NCBI GenBank assembly: GCA_947500555.1
Contig: CANMSE010000001.1
Span: 186,001 to 250,000, forward strand
DNA from: an uncultured Fulvivirga sp.
GTDB taxonomy: Bacteria > Bacteroidota > Bacteroidia > Cytophagales > Cyclobacteriaceae
Length of the DNA: 64,000 bases
Direction: 5' to 3'
Positions 39,831 to 49,404 of the stretch are shown piece by piece. How positions within the stretch are numbered: position 1 is the stretch's first letter; each line of letters begins with the position of its first letter. The position numbers and the translations under genes were made by a program. The notes below the pieces were generated by a model. That model ran no database searches, had not been told where the DNA came from, and worked only from the letters and a program-made list of their open reading frames with translations.

Positions 39831-40694
39831 ATGAATATAGCCTCTTATGTTTTGATATCCCTTTTAGTTATCAGTTGCCTACCTTCAACCACCCATGATC
39901 CTATCTATTCTGATTATGACAGCCTCAAAGTCCCTTACAGGTTATTTAAGCCCGATGTTATTCATAGATTACACTGGGATTTAGAAGAAACGTCCGGCTT
40001 GAGCTATTATAAAAATGGTGAGTTAGTATTAGTGGAAGACGAAAGAGGAAAGGTCTACTTTATAAATGTCGAAACTGGGAAGATTATTAGGAAAATTAAG
40101 TTTGGTAAAGGTGGTGATTATGAAGGAGTGGAAGTTGTTGACAATAATATTTGGGTAATGAAAAGCAATGGACATTTTTTTTCATTCAGCATTGATAATG
40201 CCGAAACCGCTGATCCTAAGGTTTATAAATCAGGTTTTACCTCAAAAAATGACCTGGAAGGACTAGGAGCAATAGATGGCAAACTTCTAGTAGCGTGCAA
40301 AGGTGATGGAGACCTAAAAGATATCGACAGAAAAGGAAAGGGGATTTATAAAATGGATGGAATGGAGCCAATACCTTATTTATTTGTCCGACAAAGGGAA
40401 TTAGCCTCATTTGTAAAAGGCAGAAAACACTTTAATAAAATAAAGGACTTTGATCCGTCTGCTATAGCAGTGAACCCCTTAAATAAAGATATTTATATTC
40501 TTTCTGCTGATCGAATTTTAGCAGTATTTGGTCAAGATTTAAAGCTAAAGGAAGTAGTTAGGCTAAGTCGTAAGATATTTCAGCAACCTGAAGGTATCTG
40601 CTTTGCTCCTGATGGCACTCTTTACATATCGAGTGAAGGAGATCAGGATCGCGGGGAACTATTTACTTTCAGACCTTTGTCATTAAGTAATTAG
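39831..40694 (+). CDS. SdiA-regulated-like beta-propeller lipoprotein
   Basis: A 287-residue protein from ATG 39831. Signal MNIASYVLISLLVISC makes it a lipoprotein with Cys16. The mature part reads as beta-propeller blades: LEETSGLSYYKNGELVLVEDERGKVYFINVETGKI, GGDYEGVEVVDNNIWVMKSNG, DPSAIAVNPLNKDIYILSADRILAVFG and QQPEGICFAPDGTLYISSEGD. These match the SdiA-regulated (YjiK-like) family. Function unknown. It is 35 nt upstream of the phosphoesterase fusion gene, probably one transcript. Confidence 0.82.
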   Translation: MNIASYVLISLLVISCLPSTTHDPIYSDYDSLKVPYRLFKPDVIHRLHWDLEETSGLSYYKNGELVLVEDERGKVYFINVETGKIIRKIKFGKGGDYEGVEVVDNNIWVMKSNGHFFSFSIDNAETADPKVYKSGFTSKNDLEGLGAIDGKLLVACKGDGDLKDIDRKGKGIYKMDGMEPIPYLFVRQRELASFVKGRKHFNKIKDFDPSAIAVNPLNKDIYILSADRILAVFGQDLKLKEVVRLSRKIFQQPEGICFAPDGTLYISSEGDQDRGELFTFRPLSLSN

Positions 40695-40729
40695 CTTTTA
40701 AATTAGTTAGCTCTCGTTGAGGGATTTAT

Positions 40730-43700
40730 ATGAAAAAAACACTTTTCTTTTTCTTTATTGTACTGAGTTATTTTCAATGCTATAGCCAAAGTACAGCCCC
40801 CATATATACCCTATATCTTGTTGGAGATGCAGGCAAGGTAACTCCAGGTCAAACGAACACTTTCGAGGTTATTAAATCTCAGGTAAGAGGAGAGAATGAG
40901 GCCATAGTGTTTTTAGGAGATAATATCTATCAACAAGGGCTACCTGAGTTGGGTCATGAGGATCGAAAGAAATCAGAGGAAGCTATTGATGCACAAATAA
41001 AATTAGCTGAACTATTTAATAACAATGCTTTTTTTATTCCTGGCAATCACGATTGGGCGCAAGGTAGAAATTTTGGCTGGTCACAAATTCAACGGCAGGA
41101 AAAATACGTAGAAAATCAACTTGACAGTGCTAATGTCTTTCTACCTACAGGTGGCTGCCCAGGGCCCATACAGGTAGATTTGAATGATGAGTTGATACTC
41201 ATTTTGATCGATACTCAATGGTTTTTGCATCGGTGGGATAAACCAGATGAAGAAGTAGGTGGATGTGATAATTCAAAGCCCATTGAAGTACTACAGGCTT
41301 TGGATGAAATGCTGGCAAGAAATGATCATCGCAAAGTGGTAGTTGCTACTCATCATCCTATGTTTACCTATGGTGAACATGGAGGAGTATTTAAAGCGAA
41401 ACATCATTTTACACCTCCAATACTAGGGAGCATATATTCTTTATATCGTTCTTTATTCGGAAGTATTCAGGACAACTCCAATCCAACTTACAAGAGTATG
41501 CGTAATGCTCTCGTAAGTATATTTGAAAAATACCCGAATATCATTCATGCTGCCGGGCACGAGCACTCGCTGCAATATTCTCGTAAGGATGCTGTAAACT
41601 ATATAGTCAGTGGTGCAGGAGCTAAAACAACCTATGTAAAGAAAAAAGGATATGCAGAGTTTGCCGAATCAGTAAACGGATTTGCAAAGCTAGATTTCTA
41701 TGATGATGGAAAAGTGAACTTGGAAATATGGCGCTCAGATAATACTAAAGCTTTTGAAAAGGAGCTTTTCACAGAGAAATATATTCCCACTTTGACTGCC
41801 TCGCAGTTCGAGAGCAAGTATGAACTGAAGGATAGCACTTACAGAATAGCAGCAAGCCAACAGTATAAAGCAGGGCCAACTAAGAAAAGGCTTTTTGGAG
41901 AAAACTATAGAGCGGAGTGGTCTCAAGAACTTGAAGTGCCCGTTTTTGATATAGGATCAGAACATGGTGGTTTAAAAATAGTGCAACGGGGTGGCGGTCA
42001 GCAGACTAAGTCGTTGCGATTAGAAGCAGATAATGGAAAACAGTATGTGCTTCGCTCCATAGAGAAGTACGCTGAAGGTGCAATACCCGCCTTTTTAGTA
42101 AATACATTTGCAGAAGACCTTGTGCAAGATCAAATATCTTCCTCACATCCCTATGGTGCTTTTGTAGTTCCTTTTTTAGCTGAAGCAGCTGATATATATC
42201 ATACAAACCCAAAACTTGTTTTGATTCCTGATGATCCAAGATTTGGAAAACATCAGATTACTTTCGCAAACACATTAGCACTTTATGAAGAAAGACCAGC
42301 CAAAGACTGGTCGGAGGCTGACTATTTTGGCAACTCACCAGATATTGAAAACACTGTAAAAGTAATTGAGAACCTCCAGAAGGATAACGATCACTATGTA
42401 GATCAGCCTTTTGTACTTAGGTCACGCCTATTTGATATGTTCATTGGAGATTGGGATCGCCATGACGACCAGTGGCGTTGGGCAGAAATTGATGAAGGTA
42501 AAGGCAATCGTTATCGCCCCATTCCGCGAGATCGTGATCAGGCCTTTTTTGTTAATGAAGGCTTCTTTCCAGGTATCTGGAAGCGCAAATGGGCACTGCC
42601 AAAATTCGAAGGTTTCGACCATGATATTGATTGGCCATCAGGACTTTCATTTAATGCACGCTACTTTGACAGGTCATTTCTTACCTCACTGGAGAGGCAG
42701 GACTGGATAGATGCCGCAGAAGACTTAAAAAGGAAACTTACAGATGATGTAATTGAAAGCTCAATCAAAAAATGGCCAAAACCGATATTCGATCTGCATG
42801 GGGAAGAAATTATAGCTAAGCTAAAGTCCAGAAGAGAAAAATTGACCGAGTACGCTATAGATCATTATTTATATCTATCCAAAAATGTGAATGTCCTGGG
42901 TAGTGATAAACATGAGCAATTTAAAGTCGATAGATTGGCTAATGGAGATGTAAAGGTGAAAGTAAGAAAAATGAAAAAAGATGGTGATAAAAAACACACC
43001 ATGTTTGAGCGGACTTTTAAGAGAGGAGAAACTAAAGAAATAAGACTCTACGGCTTTGATGGAGATGATGAATTTGAAATTGAAGGAGAAGGTAAAAAGG
43101 GAATAAAAATCAGGGTGATAGGCGGAGCAGGAGAAGATGAATTGGATGATGATTCAAATGTCAAAGGATTGTTTAAGCAGAATATCTTCTATGATACCGA
43201 AGAAGGTAATAAGTTAAAGTTGAATTCTGAAAGTAAAAATAAGCTCTCAAATGATCCAAAAATCAATAGCTACAATAGGAAAGCGTTTAAATACAATGTT
43301 TTGATGCCTCTGGTAACGGCTAATTTTAATCCCGATGATGGTGTTTTTCTGGGAGGCGGATTCGCTTATACTAATCATGGGTTTAGAAAAGAACCATTTA
43401 AATCCAGACATAAAGTTTTAGGCAGCTACGCGATTAATACTTCGTCCTACAACTTTACCTACCTCGGAGAATTTACCGATGTCATTGGCAAATGGGATTT
43501 GGAAACCGATGTTACTTTCAACGTCCCAAATTTTGTTAACAATTTCTTTGGAATGGGTAATGAGAGTGATTTTGATACGAATATTGACAACACAGTTGAT
43601 GTAGATCGGTCTATAAACTATTACCGCTTACGCTTTGAGGAGATATCTTATGAAATAGGAATGTTCCGCTCCTTGGGAGCTTTTGGAAAACTTGGAATTA

Positions 43701-44368
43701 CACATGACTTTGTGAGCTGGGAGCTAGACCAGCATAATGATGATCCAAGATTCATTACCGATGAATTTCTTCCTAATACGAACATTGTAAATGAAGCAAC
43801 AGTGGCTTACTTGGGAGGTGGGTTAAGGCTAGATGTAGATACTCGTAAAAACCCTACAAACCCAACATCTGGAGTACTGTGGACCAATAAAATAAATACG
43901 CTTTACGGAATTGAGAAGGCTACCGATGACTTTCATCAATTCAATAGTAGTTTTTCAGTGTATCACAGTTTTAAAGTACCTGCTCGACTAACCTTTGCAG
44001 CAAGAGTCGGTTGGGGAAAGAATTTTGGTGATTATCCCTTCTTCAGAGGCCAAACATTGGGTGGAACAGAACAAATCCGTGGATACAGAAAGACACGTTT
44101 TTATGGAGATGAGAGCTTATATTCTAATTTTGAGGCTCGTATAAAGCTATTCAGTTTCAAAGGATATATTCTTCCTGCTACTGTAGGTCTACTTGGCTTT
44201 CATGATGTTGGCAGAGTTTGGCTTGATGGTGAGGACTCAGATAAATGGCACCGAGGTGTGGGGGGTGGTATATGGTTGGCCCCTTTTAACTTAGCTGTTA
44301 TTTCTGCAGAAGTAGGTTCTTCGGAAGAAGAAACATTGTTTTACATTAGAATGGGTTTCTTGTTCTAA
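40730..44368 (+). CDS. Metallophosphoesterase / kinase-like / BamA-type outer-membrane barrel fusion
   Basis: A 1212-residue, multi-domain outer-membrane protein. Signal peptide KKTLFFFFIVLSYFQCYSQ. Residues about 25-350 are a calcineurin-like phosphoesterase: LVGDAGK, FLGDNIYQQG, IPGNHDWAQG, VVATHHPMF and AAGHEHSLQY, all metal-ligand blocks intact. A middle region (about 400-700) contains MFIGDWDRHDDQWRW and YRPIPRDRDQAFF, resembling the catalytic and metal loops of HipA/CotH/Fam20-type kinases. After a basic linker, about 850-1212 form a surface-antigen (BamA/TamA-like) beta-barrel with FFRGQTLGGTEQIRGYRKTRFYGD and ending in Phe. Predicted to expose the phosphatase and kinase-like modules on the periplasmic side. 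The kinase assignment is tentative. Confidence 0.85.
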   Translation: MKKTLFFFFIVLSYFQCYSQSTAPIYTLYLVGDAGKVTPGQTNTFEVIKSQVRGENEAIVFLGDNIYQQGLPELGHEDRKKSEEAIDAQIKLAELFNNNAFFIPGNHDWAQGRNFGWSQIQRQEKYVENQLDSANVFLPTGGCPGPIQVDLNDELILILIDTQWFLHRWDKPDEEVGGCDNSKPIEVLQALDEMLARNDHRKVVVATHHPMFTYGEHGGVFKAKHHFTPPILGSIYSLYRSLFGSIQDNSNPTYKSMRNALVSIFEKYPNIIHAAGHEHSLQYSRKDAVNYIVSGAGAKTTYVKKKGYAEFAESVNGFAKLDFYDDGKVNLEIWRSDNTKAFEKELFTEKYIPTLTASQFESKYELKDSTYRIAASQQYKAGPTKKRLFGENYRAEWSQELEVPVFDIGSEHGGLKIVQRGGGQQTKSLRLEADNGKQYVLRSIEKYAEGAIPAFLVNTFAEDLVQDQISSSHPYGAFVVPFLAEAADIYHTNPKLVLIPDDPRFGKHQITFANTLALYEERPAKDWSEADYFGNSPDIENTVKVIENLQKDNDHYVDQPFVLRSRLFDMFIGDWDRHDDQWRWAEIDEGKGNRYRPIPRDRDQAFFVNEGFFPGIWKRKWALPKFEGFDHDIDWPSGLSFNARYFDRSFLTSLERQDWIDAAEDLKRKLTDDVIESSIKKWPKPIFDLHGEEIIAKLKSRREKLTEYAIDHYLYLSKNVNVLGSDKHEQFKVDRLANGDVKVKVRKMKKDGDKKHTMFERTFKRGETKEIRLYGFDGDDEFEIEGEGKKGIKIRVIGGAGEDELDDDSNVKGLFKQNIFYDTEEGNKLKLNSESKNKLSNDPKINSYNRKAFKYNVLMPLVTANFNPDDGVFLGGGFAYTNHGFRKEPFKSRHKVLGSYAINTSSYNFTYLGEFTDVIGKWDLETDVTFNVPNFVNNFFGMGNESDFDTNIDNTVDVDRSINYYRLRFEEISYEIGMFRSLGAFGKLGITHDFVSWELDQHNDDPRFITDEFLPNTNIVNEATVAYLGGGLRLDVDTRKNPTNPTSGVLWTNKINTLYGIEKATDDFHQFNSSFSVYHSFKVPARLTFAARVGWGKNFGDYPFFRGQTLGGTEQIRGYRKTRFYGDESLYSNFEARIKLFSFKGYILPATVGLLGFHDVGRVWLDGEDSDKWHRGVGGGIWLAPFNLAVISAEVGSSEEETLFYIRMGFLF

Positions 44369-44423
44369 CTTCCAATTCAATATTATCAAAACTATTAACC
44401 CTCGTCTATTTCCTGTTTTACTA

Positions 44424-45698
44424 GTGAATTTCATTGGAACGTTGGGCTATAGTATAGTTATTCCTTTTCTCGTCTTTCTGGTTGATGATTTTGGAGGTAA
44501 TGAATTCATTTATGGAGTAGTAGGCTCAATTTATCCCGCTTTTCAATTTTTTGGAGCTCCTGTACTAGGAAAATGGTCAGATAAGTATGGCAGAAAAAAA
44601 ATACTCTTTCTAAGTCAGGCAGGAACACTTCTCGCATGGATCATTTTTATGATAGCACTCATTGTACCGGTTACAGAATTAAAAGTTTCTGATCAAACTT
44701 TTATCGGGAATTTTACTTTGACAATACCTCTTATTATCCTGATTGTAGCCCGAGCTTTAGATGGTATCACTGGGGGTAATATCTCAGTTGCTAATGCCTA
44801 CCTATCCGATATATCAAGCGATGCAAATAGAAAAGCCAATTATGGAAAGATGGCTATGTCTTCAAGTTTAGGGTTCATTCTGGGGCCTACACTTGCTGGG
44901 CTTTTAGGTGCCACCGTTTTAGGAGAAATTATTCCAGTAGGAGTCGCAATGCTCATTTCTATAGTTGCATTAGCGGTAATCTGGTTTAGATTGCCGGAAT
45001 CGAAAACCAACATCGTCAAACCTGATCTCAAGCAATTTAAACTTAGAAAGCTATTTGCTACTGAGCAAAAGGAGTGTTACGATACAGAACAAAAGGACAA
45101 AAATACTGGAACACTAGATATTTTAAAACTCCCTAATATTTCCTTTCTGGTCATCATCTACTTCCTCACTTTCTTTGGATTTAGCTTTTTTTATGTGTCT
45201 TTTCCCATGCATGCATTAAAAACATTGGAATGGAATGCTTTTGAATTAGGAATCTTCTTTTCTATTATGAGTGGGTTATTGATACTAGTACAAGGGCCTC
45301 TTTTATCTAAATTAAGTGATAAAGTGACCGATCAGACATTGGTGTCTGTTGGTAGTATTTTATTGGTGATTAATTTTACTATGATTGGTTCATCAAATGT
45401 GATTTTAGTCTATTCAGCATTAATATTTTTTGCTCTTGGTAATGGGTTAATGTGGCCATCTTTTTTATCGATTCTAGCCAAAACAGCTGGTGATGAACAA
45501 CAAGGTGCCGTGCAAGGTATAGCTAATGGAGCAGGTAGCCTTGCCAGTATTGGCGGATTGATTATTGGTGGTTGGTTGTTTGGTTCTTACGGACAAGTAG
45601 CCTTTTATTCTGCGGCTGTCCTACTATTCACAATCTTTATTCTATCATTTAGATGCTACGGCCTGGGCAAAGCTGAAACCTCTTTACCTAGTAACTGA
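44424..45698 (+). CDS. MFS transporter (TetA-like)
   Basis: Major-facilitator efflux protein with 12 predicted helices, 424 residues from GTG 44424. Motif A is GKWSDKYGRKKILF between helices 2 and 3, and IVARALDGITGGNISVANAYLSDIS is a TetA/drug-exporter signature. The frame is open for about 18 codons upstream (ending INPRLFPVLL) and the chosen GTG lies inside the first helix. Homologues usually begin with the lost segment, so translation may start at a rarer codon such as ATT. It follows the barrel fusion by 55 nt. Substrate unknown; drug resistance is not implied. Confidence 0.88.
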   Translation: MNFIGTLGYSIVIPFLVFLVDDFGGNEFIYGVVGSIYPAFQFFGAPVLGKWSDKYGRKKILFLSQAGTLLAWIIFMIALIVPVTELKVSDQTFIGNFTLTIPLIILIVARALDGITGGNISVANAYLSDISSDANRKANYGKMAMSSSLGFILGPTLAGLLGATVLGEIIPVGVAMLISIVALAVIWFRLPESKTNIVKPDLKQFKLRKLFATEQKECYDTEQKDKNTGTLDILKLPNISFLVIIYFLTFFGFSFFYVSFPMHALKTLEWNAFELGIFFSIMSGLLILVQGPLLSKLSDKVTDQTLVSVGSILLVINFTMIGSSNVILVYSALIFFALGNGLMWPSFLSILAKTAGDEQQGAVQGIANGAGSLASIGGLIIGGWLFGSYGQVAFYSAAVLLFTIFILSFRCYGLGKAETSLPSN

Positions 45699-45775
45699 TT
45701 AGTCTGTTAGAAAGTCCGACTACCTCCTCATAAGAAAAAGCTATCTGTTCATTGCAACTATATATTGAATTGATG

Positions 45776-45805
45776 TTGCGTTAATATAAAATGCGGTTTT
45801 CTTTG
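45776..45805 (+). promoter_or_regulatory. Promoter of small acidic protein gene
   Basis: TTG (45776-45778), 19-nt spacer, TTTCTTTG (45798-45805; one mismatch). The ATG follows 19 nt later. Confidence 0.6.
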
Positions 45806-45824
45806 CATCAGTTAATAGAAGAAT

Positions 45825-46079
45825 ATGAGGCTACCACTAATAAAACACATAGTAGAGTTTGTTGACACCCATGACGAAGATTGGGTTGTTGAATCTGTTG
45901 AATTATTAGAAAACCTGGCAGAAGCCCCAGGTATCAAAGAGGAAGAAATGGAAGTAATAGGTGAACTCCTGTCCAACCTTTATGGAGCATTGGAAGTATC
46001 TAAGGACATAAAAGGAGGAACCGAAAAGAAGGAAGCCCTAAACGGTTTTATGAAACGTGTGATGGGGTCTATAAATTGA
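45825..46079 (+). CDS. Small acidic conserved protein
   Basis: An 84-residue, helical, acidic protein (VEFVDTHDEDWVVESVELLENLAEAPGIKEEEMEVIGELLSNLYGALEV) with a more basic end (EKKEALNGFMKRVMGSIN). It has no signal peptide or membrane segment. It resembles small conserved Bacteroidota proteins of unknown function; I cannot name the family with certainty. Expressed from its own promoter and followed by a REP-like repeat. Confidence 0.75.
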   Translation: MRLPLIKHIVEFVDTHDEDWVVESVELLENLAEAPGIKEEEMEVIGELLSNLYGALEVSKDIKGGTEKKEALNGFMKRVMGSIN

Positions 46080-46118
46080 GTTTGATTCAATAGAATCCAG
46101 TCAAAGCCAGAAGGTCAA

Positions 46119-46185
46119 TGTCATATTGAGCCTGTCGAAATATGGCTCCATTTACCAAAGCGACTTCGACTAGCTCAGTCTGACA
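46119..46185. repeat. REP-like palindromic element
   Basis: Arms at 46119-46143 and 46161-46185 pair imperfectly (18 of 25), both containing TGAGC and GTCGAA cores (reverse complement on the right). This TGTCA-TGAGC-GTCGAA pattern is a familiar intergenic palindrome of Bacteroidota. It lies between convergent genes. Confidence 0.75.
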
Positions 46186-46216
46186 TTAATCAACATTTTG
46201 GGACGGTCTCTACTGA

Positions 46217-47143
46217 TTAAAGACCTTCTTTCTTGAAAAGGGTTGATGATACAAACAACTTTTCAAAAACATTTAAGTTGCCCTTCTTAAAATAAGCATT
46301 ATCATTAAGACTTGAATGGAGTATAATATCTTCACCATCTTGATAACCTGTAATATTAACAGTTGACATATTGTTCCCATCAATGGTTAATTTATAGTTT
46401 GGATCACCAGAAGCTGTAAACCCATCTACAAACTCACGCTGAGTTAGAATACGGAGCCCATTAACGTATTTTCGTACAGCTGCCGAATCCACTTGCTGAC
46501 CATTAATCTGCCATTTGTCTGCCAACTTATCCATTCTAAAACTGCTATCACCTTGATATTGAAAGCTAATCGATGTGATATTCTCTGGTACAGTCTTAAT
46601 GAAAATTTTATTCCTAAATCCATTAAAATCCTGATTGTAAGTTGATGAAAGAAAACCATCCACTGTATAGATTTCATCTTCATCAGTCAATCTCACAAAA
46701 GTAGCTGCAGTTCTTGCTGCTTGATTAAAGCTGAATTTTCCGATCATAACATCAGCCAACAACTCCTCACCAGCATACATCTGAACTTGTGTACCCAAAG
46801 AGTCATTTACCTCATATTGCTTCCATTTTTCTTCCGAATTAGCAACAAGGCGAATCGGTTTTAATGAAATCATAGAAGAGAGCATTCCTCGTATGCTGTT
46901 TTTATCGGCTTCATCTTTGACATCACCAGATGAAACCGACCACCCTTTTCCTTCCTTCACTACAGAAATAGGTTCATGATTGTTAGCCTTAGGTCTGATC
47001 ACCATTCTGGTTACGGCTGCCGTATCGAGCTGTACGACATAATCTTTGAAATTTCTTTCATTATTAGACCTCAGAAATTTATTACCTAAATAAATGAGAA
47101 CAAGGGCTCCTAAAACCACAAATAGTATTTTATTCTTACTCAT
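46217..47143 (-). CDS. DUF4340 domain protein linked to gldG
   Basis: A 308-residue protein with an N-terminal membrane anchor (KILFVVLGALVLIYLGNKFL) and a periplasmic domain in the DUF4340 style: VQLDTAAVTRMVIRPK, VVKEGKGWSVSSGDVKDEADKNSIRGMLSSM and EDEIYTVDGFLSSTYNQDFNGFRNKIF. It overlaps the gldG stop by 8 nt, so it belongs to the gldG operon. DUF4340 proteins frequently sit beside GldG-like ABC components, so it may be an auxiliary subunit of the GldAFG transporter. No catalytic motif is seen. Confidence 0.85.
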   Translation of the reverse strand: MSKNKILFVVLGALVLIYLGNKFLRSNNERNFKDYVVQLDTAAVTRMVIRPKANNHEPISVVKEGKGWSVSSGDVKDEADKNSIRGMLSSMISLKPIRLVANSEEKWKQYEVNDSLGTQVQMYAGEELLADVMIGKFSFNQAARTAATFVRLTDEDEIYTVDGFLSSTYNQDFNGFRNKIFIKTVPENITSISFQYQGDSSFRMDKLADKWQINGQQVDSAAVRKYVNGLRILTQREFVDGFTASGDPNYKLTIDGNNMSTVNITGYQDGEDIILHSSLNDNAYFKKGNLNVFEKLFVSSTLFKKEGL

Positions 47144-48641
47144 AACTCACCTCCATTCTTTTAATTCTTTGAAGACGTTTTGATTGTGCTCTGAAGAATC
47201 CGTATAGTATCGCCAGTAATACTGGAATACCAAAATTCAACCACTTCAACATGGCTTTGGTACTATCTTCCAGTTGATCTAAAGGTCTTGAAGAAACCCC
47301 TTTTGTTCTCAATTCTATTAGACCGGTATCATCAGATAACCAGTCGATAGAATTAACAAATAAGCTCACATTATCTTCCTGAACAGCTTGAGGTTGACCA
47401 CCATCCTTTGAGTTGATAGCAAAATCTCCATCTCCAATTACTACCATTCTTCCATAAGAACCTTCCAAAGCTGCCGCTACAGTTTGTGAACTCAATGGAA
47501 AGTCAGCATCGGTCCATTGTTGTTGAATATTGAAGTAAGTGGGTACAGTAGCAGTACCAGATTGCTCGGACGAATAGGCGAGCGGAGTAAAATTTGTAGT
47601 AGTATCCCCAGAAAAAACTAGTGGGCTAGCAAAAGGTAATATCACCTGTTCCAATCCCTTGGTTACCGGATGATCTGCAAAATTTGAAATAATAGGTAAA
47701 AAAGGAAACTGTACCCTTGTTTGAAATCTGAATGACCCTTGCTGTTGCTGTACATTCACCGCTGCGCAATTTGCATCGGTCAGAAATTTATTCTCTACAG
47801 TGACTCCTTTATTACTTAGCCAGGTCGCTAAACCCGTATTTACAGCACTTCCTGTAGCATTTTGTAAATCACCATCTACTTTGTTTAATGCTACCAAAAG
47901 CTTACCTCCTCTTGCCATAAAAGCATCTAGTTGCCTTAACTGCATTGGCGGAATAGTGTCCCTTGGAGCAACAAGCGCCAGAGCCTTATATTTACCTGGA
48001 ATTTCTGTTGTATCTGTAAGTGCTACATTTTCAAAATTGTAAAGAACTGATAACGCCTGAGCAGCTTGTTGCATATCATTAATAGTTGGCTCACCATGCC
48101 CCTGAATTAATCCAACTGTCGGTTTATCTACGACAGACAATTTTTTGATACTGGTGGTCAAAGCGTATTCCATTGCTTCCCCAGGTTGCATGAATGGTAT
48201 CACATCCTTTTGCTCACCCATCTCAATAACAGCTCCTAAGAAAGCTTTTTGCTGTTTTACCTGATCCTTTTCACGCACATTAATCATAACGGGGCTTATC
48301 CCAGCCTGTCCTGCCTCCTGCTCTATTTGCTCATCTCCATTAGGATTTATGAACTCATAGACTAAATTTCCATCTGACAAACTCGAGTACTCTACTAGCA
48401 GATCTTTAAAGTCCTGACGTGTTTGAGCAATATTAGGTGGTAAATTTTCGGAAAAATAAGCTTTGACTGTCACAGGTTCCACCAGTTCATCCATTATATC
48501 TTCAGTTGCCTGACTCAGCGTATAACGCTGGTTTTCAGTCAGGTCAAGCCGAAAGAAAAAGTCTGTAGAAATAACATTGACCAATAACAAAATGCCTATG
48601 ATCAATATGATAGAAGTATAAAATGATCTTTTAGTCTTCAT
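47136..48641 (-). CDS. gldG: Gliding motility-associated ABC transporter component GldG
   Basis: GldG, 501 residues, the periplasmic/substrate-binding-like subunit of the GldA-GldF-GldG ABC transporter. N-terminal anchor (SFYTSIILIIGILLLVNVIS), then FFRLDLTENQRYTLSQATEDIMDEL, the signature opening of the GldG/ABC-type uncharacterised family. The body includes VGLIQGHGEPTINDMQQAA, and a C-terminal helix (MLKWLNFGIPVLLAILYGFF) anchors it again. It starts 2 nt after gldF. In Flavobacterium johnsoniae GldAFG was reported to be required for gliding. Confidence 0.94.
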   Translation of the reverse strand: MKTKRSFYTSIILIIGILLLVNVISTDFFFRLDLTENQRYTLSQATEDIMDELVEPVTVKAYFSENLPPNIAQTRQDFKDLLVEYSSLSDGNLVYEFINPNGDEQIEQEAGQAGISPVMINVREKDQVKQQKAFLGAVIEMGEQKDVIPFMQPGEAMEYALTTSIKKLSVVDKPTVGLIQGHGEPTINDMQQAAQALSVLYNFENVALTDTTEIPGKYKALALVAPRDTIPPMQLRQLDAFMARGGKLLVALNKVDGDLQNATGSAVNTGLATWLSNKGVTVENKFLTDANCAAVNVQQQQGSFRFQTRVQFPFLPIISNFADHPVTKGLEQVILPFASPLVFSGDTTTNFTPLAYSSEQSGTATVPTYFNIQQQWTDADFPLSSQTVAAALEGSYGRMVVIGDGDFAINSKDGGQPQAVQEDNVSLFVNSIDWLSDDTGLIELRTKGVSSRPLDQLEDSTKAMLKWLNFGIPVLLAILYGFFRAQSKRLQRIKRMEVSYE

Positions 48642-48643
48642 GA

Positions 48644-49369
48644 TTAATTGCTCAAGTTTCGTTTTGTCAAATTTGCTTCTGCCAATACAATACCGATTCC
48701 TATAATGCTAAGGAAATAAATAATATCCTTAGAATCGATTACGCCCCGTTTAAGGGATTCGTAATGCACAGAAAGGCTTAAATTATGAAATAGCTGCCCC
48801 ATGAAACCGGTCATATTAGATGCTAGTACGTTAAAAATAATATGAAAGAATAGGCCTATGAAAAGAGCCATTAAAAAGGCAACAATCTGATTGTTAGTGA
48901 TACTACTGGTGAATAAACCAATGCTTATATAAGCTGCACTCATAAGCAGTAAACCGAGATAGCCACACCAAACAGCTCCATGGTCTACGTTGCCAATATT
49001 AGCTAACGTAATATAATAAGGAAGTGTAAATACCAAAGCAATGCTAACCAGAATAAAGCAGGCAAAGAATTTACCCAGAACTACCTGACGGTCAGTAACT
49101 GCTTTAGTTAGTAGAAGTTCAATCGTCCCGGTTTTTTTCTCTTCAGCCAACATTCTCATCGTGATGGCTGGTATAAAGAAAAATAAGGTCCAGAAAGCAA
49201 TGTCAAAAAAGCTTTGCAAGTTAGCCTGACCTACAAGAAAGACATCGGCTCCATAGATCCAGGTAAAAAACCCGCTGAAGCCCAGAAAGAGCACCAGCAT
49301 GATGTATGCGATAAGTGAATCAAAAAATGATTGCAACTCACGCTTAGCTATAATCCAAATCGATCTCAT
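48644..49369 (-). CDS. gldF: Gliding motility-associated ABC permease GldF
   Basis: ABC-2-type permease, 241 residues with six predicted helices. SIWIIAKRELQSFFDSLIAYIMLVLFLGFSGFFTW is the ABC-2 amphipathic start; AEEKKTGTIELLLTKAVTDRQVVLGKF is the conserved cytoplasmic loop that couples to the ATPase GldA. Located between gldA (35-nt gap) and gldG (2-nt gap) in one minus-strand operon. Substrate unknown. Confidence 0.94.
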   Translation of the reverse strand: MRSIWIIAKRELQSFFDSLIAYIMLVLFLGFSGFFTWIYGADVFLVGQANLQSFFDIAFWTLFFFIPAITMRMLAEEKKTGTIELLLTKAVTDRQVVLGKFFACFILVSIALVFTLPYYITLANIGNVDHGAVWCGYLGLLLMSAAYISIGLFTSSITNNQIVAFLMALFIGLFFHIIFNVLASNMTGFMGQLFHNLSLSVHYESLKRGVIDSKDIIYFLSIIGIGIVLAEANLTKRNLSN

Positions 49370-49404
49370 CGTATGAATTTTTAGATTTAAAGAGTAAATA
49401 AATA

